Of a DNA stretch of 11,831 nucleotides, positions 6,584-11,831 are shown piece by piece. A program made the translations under genes and the position numbers. Source of the stretch: an uncultured Aliiroseovarius sp. (GTDB lineage Bacteria; Pseudomonadota; Alphaproteobacteria; Rhodobacterales; Rhodobacteraceae); contig CALJDH010000120.1 in the NCBI GenBank assembly GCA_938023895.1, positions 1-11,831 on the forward strand, given 5' to 3'. Position 1 is the stretch's first letter; each line of letters starts with the position of its first letter. A model generated the notes under the pieces. The model was not told the DNA's origin, did no database searches, and saw only the letters and a list, made by a program, of their open reading frames with translations.

Positions 6584-7143
6584 TCGGGGATCTCCTCAAG
6601 CACATCCGGGCGGGTCTTCAACACCTCAATCACCGCCTCAGTCATCTGCGCGATGGTATAGTCAGGATGGGCGTCCACAGCCAGATCGGCCAGATCGTAG
6701 ACAGGTACGCGGGCCTCGTAAATTTCGGTCAAAGTCGCCTTAGGGTCGGGGGTGCGCAGTAACGGGCGCGTGTCTTTGTGCTTCACCCGGTTCCACAGCA
6801 GTTCCAGATCCGCGCGCAGCAGAAGCGAGACACCGCGGTCACTGATCATGGTACGGTTGCGTTCTGCCATGAAGGCCCCGCCACCGGTCGACAGGATGGC
6901 ACATTCTCCATCCAGCAATCTCCCGATCACTTCGGTCTCACGGTCGCGGAAAAACGCTTCTCCGTCGCGTTCGAAGATCTCGGCGATCGACATATTTGCC
7001 GCGCGCACGATCTCTTCATCGCTGTCCAGAAACGGAACCTCTAGACGGGCGGCCAGCGCCTGTCCGACGGCGGTTTTCCCCGCCCCCATCATGCCCACCA
7101 TGACGATGGATTTCTTTAGTCTAAATGCCAAAGCGGCGCCCAC
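6580..7143 (-). CDS. aroK: Shikimate kinase
   Basis: Phosphorylates shikimate at the 3-hydroxyl with ATP, the fifth step of the shikimate pathway. With GTG at 7143-7141 as start it is 187 residues. Motifs in that numbering: Walker A GMMGAGKT (17-24), DSD shikimate contact (40-42), FFR with R66, GGG (87-89), the LID with KDTRPLL (R126 region) and EARVPVY with R145. The frame stays open upstream to a TTG at 7266, but that 41-residue extension is hydrophobic, AT-rich and overlaps the divergent gene, so I reject it. The GTG has no clear Shine-Dalgarno; a TATATT (7156-7151) lies 7 bases before it, which would allow a leaderless transcript. A start in the extension remains possible. Overlaps aroB by 4 bp. 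Confidence 0.93.
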   Translation of the reverse strand: MGAALAFRLKKSIVMVGMMGAGKTAVGQALAARLEVPFLDSDEEIVRAANMSIAEIFERDGEAFFRDRETEVIGRLLDGECAILSTGGGAFMAERNRTMISDRGVSLLLRADLELLWNRVKHKDTRPLLRTPDPKATLTEIYEARVPVYDLADLAVDAHPDYTIAQMTEAVIEVLKTRPDVLEEIPE

Positions 7144-7246
7144 TTGCCCAAATATATATTTCTTTCCTGAATGGCGTGATCTTGGGGAAAATACCATATA
7201 TAAAATCAGGAAAACGAAGACCGAGGCAGTAAATAGGTGACTCTCA
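7144..7246. promoter_or_regulatory. AT-rich divergent promoter region, aroK versus exported-protein operon
   Basis: This 103-bp gap is far richer in A and T than its surroundings and contains several -10-like strings: TATATT toward aroK (7156-7151) and TATAAA toward the right (7199-7204). I could not find convincing -35 partners. An 8-bp inverted repeat, TTTCCTGA (7163-7170) and TCAGGAAA (7206-7213), is centred near 7188 and could bind one regulator acting on both sides. GACTC at 7239-7243 is a GANTC methylation motif directly before the right-hand start. Confidence 0.5.
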
Positions 7247-7384
7247 ATGCGGATCCGCTTGATCAAGCTTGTGTTCTTTCTGGCAATTCTGGGCGTGATT
7301 GGGCTGTCGGGCTATGCCTATCTGGGCGACATGTCGCCCCCGAGCGCGCCGCAAAGCACCACTGTGACGCTGAATGGCGATTAA
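7247..7384 (+). CDS. Small single-span membrane protein, 45 residues, unknown function
   Basis: An ATG at 7247, preceded by AGGTGA (7235-7240, 6-base spacing), opens a 45-codon frame ending in TAA at 7382-7384. The product starts with a basic patch (MRIRLIK), then one hydrophobic span (about 8-25), then a polar tail with prolines (MSPPSAPQSTTVTLNGD). By the positive-inside rule the tail would lie in the periplasm. It could be a membrane anchor or an uncleaved signal. Its end overlaps the next gene by 11 bases, and the next gene has no good Shine-Dalgarno of its own, so translation of this small frame probably feeds the next. I do not recognise a family. Confidence 0.68.
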   Translation: MRIRLIKLVFFLAILGVIGLSGYAYLGDMSPPSAPQSTTVTLNGD

Positions 7385-8960
7385 AGAACTCTACAAAGCC
7401 GCGTTTATAGGCGCGGTTATTGTCCAGTTTGCTGGATCGGCGCAGTCGCAGGTGACGCATGGCGCGCCCATGTCGGCCATTGGTTGGCTGTCAGACAGCG
7501 TTGCCCTTCCCCCCCCATCCATTGACAGCGCGGTTCTGCCCCCGGACCCGAACGAACCCGACGTGACAACCGGAGCATCTGTTGCAAAGGTCACGATGAG
7601 CCTGCTGGAAACCCCGGTACTGGACGCGGTAGGGCTTTTGTCCAGCGCGACCACCGGATTTTCGCGCGATTTGTGGGGACTGTCCCGCCCAGACGATTTG
7701 GCGCGACGGATCACGGGGATGCCGCTTTATCTTTACCCGGCAATGCAGGAGCTTCTGAACACACTTCTTTTGGCCGAGCTGAACCCACCCAAAGGCGCCC
7801 GCACTGGGGATGACCGCCTGTTTATGGCGCGGGTCGATCGTTTGCTGTCTGTTGGCGCGTTGGATCAGGCCGAAGCGCTTTTGAACCGGGCAGGTACCAC
7901 CAATCCCCGCGTGTTTCGCCGTGGGTTCGATACCGCATTGCTTTTGGGATCCGAGGATCGTTTTTGCGAGATCCTGACAAACTCGCCTGACCTTAGCCCG
8001 ACCTTTACCGCGCGTGTCTTCTGTTTGGCGCGATCAGGAGATTGGGAAGCGGCTGTCCTGACGCTCGAAACAGGCCGGGCGCTTGGGTATATCTCGGATT
8101 TCGAGGACGCGCTTTTAGCCCGTTTTCTTGATCCTGATCTGTTCGAAGGCGAGCCGCCCTTGCGCAGGCCGCCAGACCTGACCCCCCTGACCTTCCGTAT
8201 GTTCGAGGCGATTGGCGAGCATATTCCAACGGGCAATCTACCCTTGGCGTTTGCGCAGGCAGATCTACGCGCCAATATCGGCTGGAAGGCACGTGCCGAA
8301 GCGGCCGAGCGTCTGGCCCGTGTGGGTGCTGCCACGCCAAACCAACTGCTTGGACTTTACACGGAACGCCGTCCTGCTGCCTCGGGTGGAATCTGGGATC
8401 GCATGCAGACCGTGCGCCGACTGGAGCAAAGTCTGAACAGCGGGAACGAAGCGGCGCTCAGCGCGTCGTTGACGGCCCTGTGGCCACAAATCGAAGACGC
8501 CGCGTTAGAAGTCCCCTTCGCACAGTTGTTCGGCGGGCGTCTGATATCGAACATTCCGCAAGATCGCGACGCCCGTAGTGTTGCGCTGTCTCTGGGGCTG
8601 CTGTCGTCAAAAAGCGAAGAGTTCGCAGCCTCTTGGCCAACTCGCGACGACGGAGGGAAAGAGGCCCTGCTGACCGCAATCGCCCTGGGCAACACGGAAG
8701 CAGCTACGGGTTATAACACGACATCTCGGGCAGTTGTTGAGGGAATGAACGCGCGTGATATCCCGGTGCGCTTGAAATCGCTGATGGACAGCAACCGCAA
8801 GGGAGAGGCGATCCTACGCGCCATCGCTCTTTATGAAAGCGGCACCCATGGTAATCTGGACGAGATCGCTGATGCTCTGGCCTTCTTCCGTCAGATCGGA
8901 TTGGAACGGGTTGCCCGTCGGGCCGCCCTCGAGGTTCTGATCCTCGAGAGACGCGGATGA
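7374..8960 (+). CDS. Exported helical-repeat-like protein of unknown function
   Basis: A 528-residue protein I cannot assign. It starts with a signal peptide (basic N-end KELYK, hydrophobic core about 9-22, likely cleavage near SAQS at 22-25) and so should be periplasmic. A proline-rich stretch (about 45-65) precedes an almost entirely alpha-helical body with helix-turn-helix pairs such as SVGALDQAEALLNRAG (159-174) and SGDWEAAVLTLETGRAL (221-237), which resemble TPR or SEL1-type repeats. Its only two cysteines, C198 and C217, sit in one such pair and could form a disulfide. It overlaps the small membrane protein upstream by 11 bp and xerD downstream by ATGA, so it is in the middle of a tightly coupled operon. 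A scaffold or envelope-assembly role is possible but not shown. Confidence 0.85.
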   Translation: MAIKELYKAAFIGAVIVQFAGSAQSQVTHGAPMSAIGWLSDSVALPPPSIDSAVLPPDPNEPDVTTGASVAKVTMSLLETPVLDAVGLLSSATTGFSRDLWGLSRPDDLARRITGMPLYLYPAMQELLNTLLLAELNPPKGARTGDDRLFMARVDRLLSVGALDQAEALLNRAGTTNPRVFRRGFDTALLLGSEDRFCEILTNSPDLSPTFTARVFCLARSGDWEAAVLTLETGRALGYISDFEDALLARFLDPDLFEGEPPLRRPPDLTPLTFRMFEAIGEHIPTGNLPLAFAQADLRANIGWKARAEAAERLARVGAATPNQLLGLYTERRPAASGGIWDRMQTVRRLEQSLNSGNEAALSASLTALWPQIEDAALEVPFAQLFGGRLISNIPQDRDARSVALSLGLLSSKSEEFAASWPTRDDGGKEALLTAIALGNTEAATGYNTTSRAVVEGMNARDIPVRLKSLMDSNRKGEAILRAIALYESGTHGNLDEIADALAFFRQIGLERVARRAALEVLILERRG

Positions 8961-9895
8961 CCCCCGACCACACACGCTGGATCTCGGCGTTTTTGGATGC
9001 GCAGGCGGCCGAGCTTGGGGCATCAGAGAATACCCGTATGGCCTATGGGCGTGACTTAAAGGCGTTTACCGAGTTCATCGAGGACAAATCCGCGCGGTTC
9101 GACGACCTGTCCCGTTCGGATATTGAGGCGTTTCTTGTCGATTGCGACGTTCAAGGCTTGGCCACATCCACCCGCGCCCGCAGGCTTTCGTCGATCAAAC
9201 AGCTGTTCCGATTTGCCTATGAAGAAGGCTGGCGCACGGACAACCCGGCGCTGAAAATTCGTGGCCCCGGCCAGATGAAGTCGCTGCCCAAAACCCTGTC
9301 CGAAGATCAGGTCGAGGCGCTTCTGCGCGCCACGCGCGCTGTTGGACGCTCTGACGCGGACAAGTTGCGCAACACATGTCTGATGGAGCTGCTCTATGCG
9401 ACCGGGATGCGCGTCAGTGAACTTGTCTCACTGCCCGTCTCTGCTACCCGTGGCGATCCCCAGCTGCTTCTGATCCGCGGGAAAGGCGACAAGGAACGGC
9501 TGGTGCCTCTGTCGTCCGAGGCCCGTGCTGCACTGTCTGACTGGTTGGAGCATCGAGACAGCGCTGAAGACACCGCGCGGATCGAGAAAGGCGTTAAGCC
9601 CTCGCCCTTCCTGTTCCCGTCCACGGGCGCCTCTGGCCATCTGACACGGCATCGGTTCTACGCAATCATCAAGGACATCGCCGTGGCCGCAGGTGTGTCA
9701 CCCGGCGATGTCACGCCCCACCGGTTGCGCCATGCCTTTGCGACGCATCTGCTGGCCCACGGGGCTGACCTGAGGTCAATACAAGCGCTGCTGGGCCATG
9801 CGGATCTTGCCACGACCGAAATCTACACGCATGTTCTGGAAGAGCGCCTGCGCGAGTTGGTCTTCACCCACCACCCGCTTGCCGAGAAGGACTAG
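8957..9895 (+). CDS. xerD: Site-specific tyrosine recombinase XerD
   Basis: With XerC it resolves chromosome dimers at dif, under control of FtsK. The 312-residue protein has the N-terminal SAM-like core-binding domain (about 4-90) and the catalytic domain (about 110-300). All catalytic residues are visible: R152 (ATGMRVSELVSLP), K176 (RGKGDKERLVPLS), H255 and R258 (HRLRHAFATHLL), H281 (LLGHADLATTEIYTHV) and nucleophile Y290. The C-terminal HHPLA is usual for XerD. XerC is the alternative, but the sequence pattern and shikimate-gene neighbourhood fit XerD better. ATG overlaps the stop of the exported-protein gene (ATGA). There is no attachment site or other mobile gene nearby, so it is the housekeeping recombinase, not an integrase. 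Confidence 0.92.
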   Translation: MTPDHTRWISAFLDAQAAELGASENTRMAYGRDLKAFTEFIEDKSARFDDLSRSDIEAFLVDCDVQGLATSTRARRLSSIKQLFRFAYEEGWRTDNPALKIRGPGQMKSLPKTLSEDQVEALLRATRAVGRSDADKLRNTCLMELLYATGMRVSELVSLPVSATRGDPQLLLIRGKGDKERLVPLSSEARAALSDWLEHRDSAEDTARIEKGVKPSPFLFPSTGASGHLTRHRFYAIIKDIAVAAGVSPGDVTPHRLRHAFATHLLAHGADLRSIQALLGHADLATTEIYTHVLEERLRELVFTHHPLAEKD

Positions 9896-9898
9896 GTC

Positions 9899-10261
9899 AT
9901 GAGTGTTCTGGTAACCGTTCTGATCCTGCTGATTGCAGCGCTTCATCTCTATATCCTGTGGTTCGAGATGTTCGCTTGGGAAAGCCGCGGCCCGAAGATC
10001 TTTCGCAGCTTTCCGAGTGATCTGTTCGCACCGACCAAAGCCATGGCTGCCAATCAGGGGCTCTATAACGGCTTTCTGGCCGCTGGCCTGATCTGGTCAC
10101 GCCTGATTTCAGATTCCGCTTGGGCGCAGAATGTCGCGCTGTTCTTTTTGGCCTGCGTTGCCGTCGCGGGCATTTTCGGGGCGGCGACCGCATCTAAGAA
10201 GATCTTTCAGGTGCAAGCCCTGCCCGCCCTGATCACCATCGGGGTGCTTCTGATCAGCTGA
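9899..10261 (+). CDS. DUF1304 family membrane protein
   Basis: A 120-residue protein with four predicted membrane spans (about 2-24, 50-68, 76-97 and 103-119). The FAPTKAMAANQGLYNGFLA segment (43-61) is the mark of the DUF1304 family, small membrane proteins of unknown role that are widespread in bacteria. The start ATG is 3 bases after the xerD stop, and its Shine-Dalgarno AAGGA (9887-9891) lies inside xerD, so it belongs to the same operon. The stop meets the stop of the convergent START-domain gene with no gap. Confidence 0.8.
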   Translation: MSVLVTVLILLIAALHLYILWFEMFAWESRGPKIFRSFPSDLFAPTKAMAANQGLYNGFLAAGLIWSRLISDSAWAQNVALFFLACVAVAGIFGAATASKKIFQVQALPALITIGVLLIS

Positions 10262-10265
10262 TCAG
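10250..10265. repeat. 16-bp perfect palindrome at two convergent stop codons
   Basis: CTGATCAGCTGATCAG is a perfect palindrome that contains both stop codons, TGA at 10259-10261 on plus and TGA at 10264-10262 on minus. Both proteins end with the same Ser codon, AGC, which produces most of the symmetry. It may be coincidence or a short bidirectional stop structure; it lacks a T-run. Confidence 0.6.
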
Positions 10266-10711
10266 CTGGCGTAGAGCGCCTTCGCGCGCTTTTCGAATGC
10301 CGCCACGATCCGGTGCATCGCCTCATTGAAGACAAGGCCGATCACCTTTTGAAGCATCGGGCTTTTGAACTCGAAATCCACAAAGAACTCGACTTCGCAG
10401 CCCTGCGGGTGGTCTTTGAAGATCCAGAAGGATTTCAGGTATTTGAACGGCCCATCGAGATATTCCGTATCAATCCGCTGCCCCGCCTGATCCAAGGTCA
10501 CGCGGCTGGTGAAGCGTTCGCGGAACACTTTGAAGCTGATAACAAGATCCGCTTCCATCAACTGCCGTCCATCGTCCAGCGGCACCAACCGACGGACCCG
10601 TGCGGCTGAATTCCACGGCAAAAACTCGGGATAGCGACCAACATCCGCCACAAGATCGTACATCTGGCTGGCCGTATAGGGCATCACGCGTTTTTCGCCA
10701 TGAGTCGGCAT
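10262..10711 (-). CDS. Coq10/RatA-type START (SRPBCC) domain protein
   Basis: A 149-residue single-domain protein of the family that includes Coq10, which binds ubiquinone and helps its function in respiration, and RatA/YfjG. Visible marks are YPEFLPW (27-33), DGPFKYL (86-92), the [15 protein letters not shown] strand-turn (111-125) and a long C-terminal helix (about 124-147) that closes the lipid cavity. Family members usually have Cys after YPEFLPW; here residue 34 is Asn. In alphaproteobacteria the ubiquinone-binding role is the more likely. The ATG at 10711 is preceded by AAGGA about 11 bases upstream. Divergent from hpt with 69 bp between starts. The toxin label sometimes given to RatA is not supported here. 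Confidence 0.87.
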   Translation of the reverse strand: MPTHGEKRVMPYTASQMYDLVADVGRYPEFLPWNSAARVRRLVPLDDGRQLMEADLVISFKVFRERFTSRVTLDQAGQRIDTEYLDGPFKYLKSFWIFKDHPQGCEVEFFVDFEFKSPMLQKVIGLVFNEAMHRIVAAFEKRAKALYAS

Positions 10712-10780
10712 ATTGGGCTTTTTCCTTCTCTGTCAGACGCACATGTCTTAGGAATGCAGGCGAGAATCAAGGGGGAAGCA

Positions 10781-11338
10781 ATGGTTCAGCGACCATATGT
10801 CATTGATACACTCATCTCGGCCAAGCAAATCGCGGCACGGGTGGAAGAACTGGCAAAAGAAATCCACGACGAGTTTGATGGTACCGACAAACTGGTTGTC
10901 GTCGGGTTACTGAGAGGATCGTTCGTGTTCATCGCGGATGTGGTGCGCGAACTGGACCTGCCGGTCGAGGTCGATTTCCTTGAAGCATCTTCTTATGGAG
11001 ACTCGACGGAAAGCAGTCGGGAAGTCCGTATTCTCAAGGACTTGCGCGGCGAGATTGCCGGGCGCGATGTGCTGGTGGTCGAGGATATCGTCGACACAGG
11101 CTTTACCCTGAAACACGTGATCAAGCTGCTGAAGGCCAAAGGCCCAGCCAAGCTGCGCACCATCGCCCTTCTGGACAAGCCGTCCCGGCGCGAGGTTGAT
11201 GTGAAGGCGGATTGGACCGGGTTCGAGATCCCGGATGAATTCGTCGTCGGCTATGGCATCGACTTTGCGCAACGCAATCGCAACCTGCCCCATATCGGCA
11301 AGGTGCGTTTCTTGGACACCCAAGACGGCGAGAGCTGA
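10781..11338 (+). CDS. hpt: Hypoxanthine phosphoribosyltransferase
   Basis: Purine salvage: joins hypoxanthine (and often guanine) to PRPP to give IMP or GMP. The 185-residue product has [19 protein letters not shown] (40-58), the flexible SYGDST loop (71-76), the PRPP-binding loop [11 protein letters not shown] (99-109), the purine-contact K133 in LLDKPSRR, and [11 protein letters not shown] (152-162). The frame is open upstream to an ATG at 10700, but ATG 10781 is chosen because AAGGGGG (10769-10775) lies 5 bases before it and because the protein then starts at the normal place for the family. A GAATC site (10764-10768) is just upstream. A small membrane protein gene starts 3 bp after the stop. 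Confidence 0.94.
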   Translation: MVQRPYVIDTLISAKQIAARVEELAKEIHDEFDGTDKLVVVGLLRGSFVFIADVVRELDLPVEVDFLEASSYGDSTESSREVRILKDLRGEIAGRDVLVVEDIVDTGFTLKHVIKLLKAKGPAKLRTIALLDKPSRREVDVKADWTGFEIPDEFVVGYGIDFAQRNRNLPHIGKVRFLDTQDGES

Positions 11339-11341
11339 GCC

Positions 11342-11512
11342 ATGAACCCACTTTGGCTTCTCAGGATGTCAAAATGGGCGCGTAACCCGCCCTCGGCCAA
11401 ACGGGTGGTGCTTGGCCTTGTCGTGATTGCGATCTGTCTGGCGTTGTTCGCGTATGAATACTTCATTGGTGCGCCCGACTGGATGGAAACCGAGCGCATC
11501 AGAAGGCCGTAA
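11342..11512 (+). CDS. Small single-span membrane protein, 56 residues, downstream of hpt
   Basis: ATG at 11342 lies 3 bases after the hpt stop and opens a 56-codon frame ending in TAA (11510-11512). The N-terminus MNPLWLLRMSKWARNPPSAK is aromatic and basic. One membrane span follows (about 22-42, VVLGLVVIAICLALFAYEYF), then a short tail with DWMETERIRRP. I recall similar short proteins beginning MNPLW next to hpt in Rhodobacteraceae, but no function is known to me. The Shine-Dalgarno is weak (GAGAGC), so translation is probably coupled to hpt. It converges on lipA with a 12-bp gap that shows no terminator. Confidence 0.72.
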   Translation: MNPLWLLRMSKWARNPPSAKRVVLGLVVIAICLALFAYEYFIGAPDWMETERIRRP

Positions 11513-11524
11513 TCTGTAATCTAA

Positions 11525-11831
11525 TCAGGCTTTTGCGAGGCTTTCTTCGCGCGCCTTGCGCAGGCGTTCAAAGTCATCGCCGGCGTGATAGGACGAACGT
11601 GTTAGCGGGGTCGCGGACACCATCAGGAAGCCCTTACCATAAGCCGCCGTTTCATAATCCTTGAACTCGTCCGGGTGCACAAAGCGCTCGACCGCGTGGT
11701 GCTTCGGCGTGGGCTGCAGATACTGCCCGATGGTCAGGAAATCGATGTCAGCTGCACGCATATCATCCATGATCTGCATAACCGCCTGACGGTCCTCGCC
11801 CAGACCGACCATGATGCCCGATTTGGTGAAC
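11525..11831 (-). CDS. lipA: Lipoyl synthase, C-terminal part (cut by window edge)
   Basis: LipA is a radical-SAM enzyme that inserts two sulfurs into the octanoyl chain on lipoyl domains of 2-oxoacid dehydrogenases. About 102 C-terminal codons are visible, entering at [12 protein letters not shown], a typical mid-domain segment. Then come [22 protein letters not shown] and [13 protein letters not shown], both highly characteristic. RSSYHA near the end carries the serine that coordinates the auxiliary iron-sulfur cluster. The CxxxCxxC radical-SAM cysteines and the N-terminal cluster cysteines are outside the window. The stop is TGA at 11527-11525. The real start is beyond 11831; the frame is open through the edge. 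Confidence 0.96.
   Translation of the reverse strand, partial: FTKSGIMVGLGEDRQAVMQIMDDMRAADIDFLTIGQYLQPTPKHHAVERFVHPDEFKDYETAAYGKGFLMVSATPLTRSSYHAGDDFERLRKAREESLAKA

Noticed and set aside
6580..7266. A 228-residue membrane-anchored shikimate kinase
   Set aside because: It would need a TTG start without a Shine-Dalgarno, and the extension overlaps the divergent small gene and its promoter region. The kinase domain is complete without it.
8957..9895. Phage or island integrase
   Set aside because: No tRNA, attachment repeat or mobile genes nearby; length and motifs fit housekeeping XerD within a coupled operon.
10262..10711. A toxin-antitoxin system involving RatA
   Set aside because: No partner antitoxin gene is adjacent, and the sequence fits the Coq10-like ubiquinone-binding role common in alphaproteobacteria.
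10700..10780. A 27-residue N-terminal extension of hpt
   Set aside because: The extension overlaps the start of the divergent gene, while ATG 10781 has a strong Shine-Dalgarno and fits family length.

Overview
The window reads as ordinary chromosomal DNA of a marine-type alphaproteobacterium, most probably family Rhodobacteraceae (roseobacter group). The evidence is the high-GC, densely packed coding, the MiaA variant with NADALQVF and VTARP motifs, the aroK-aroB pair divergent from an exported-protein/xerD operon, and lipA near a Coq10/RatA-type gene and hpt. No phage, insertion sequence, CRISPR array, rRNA or tRNA was seen. This assignment rests on recalled family features, not on a database search.

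Layout, left to right. Positions 1-35 hold the first codons of a possible minus-strand gene divergent from miaA (tRNA dimethylallyltransferase). A 151-bp gap with DnaA-box-like sites and a candidate promoter leads to an AraC-family regulator, then a VOC-fold metalloprotein gene with its own promoter, then a small ABM-family gene whose Shine-Dalgarno and start codon lie inside a near-perfect hairpin. A minus-strand lytic transglycosylase converges on it with a 4-bp overlap. Divergent from the transglycosylase, ssb is followed 27 bp later by a site-2 protease with two CBS domains.

That pair converges on a minus-strand aroK-aroB operon (shikimate kinase and 3-dehydroquinate synthase, joined by an ATGA overlap). 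Across an AT-rich divergent region, a plus-strand cluster runs: a 45-residue membrane protein, a 528-residue exported helical protein of unknown function, xerD (ATGA overlap) and a DUF1304 membrane protein. A Coq10/RatA-type START protein (minus) converges exactly with DUF1304. Divergent from it, hpt (hypoxanthine phosphoribosyltransferase) is followed 3 bp later by a 56-residue membrane protein. The right edge cuts through the 3' part of lipA (lipoyl synthase, minus).

Most genes are housekeeping: tRNA modification, DNA single-strand binding, chromosome dimer resolution, aromatic amino acid synthesis, purine salvage, lipoate synthesis. I do not see a convincing novel multi-gene system. The points most worth a second look are the hairpin over the ABM start (2690-2721), a possible leaderless aroK start, the DnaA-box-like sites over the regulator promoter, and the uncharacterised exported protein coupled to xerD.
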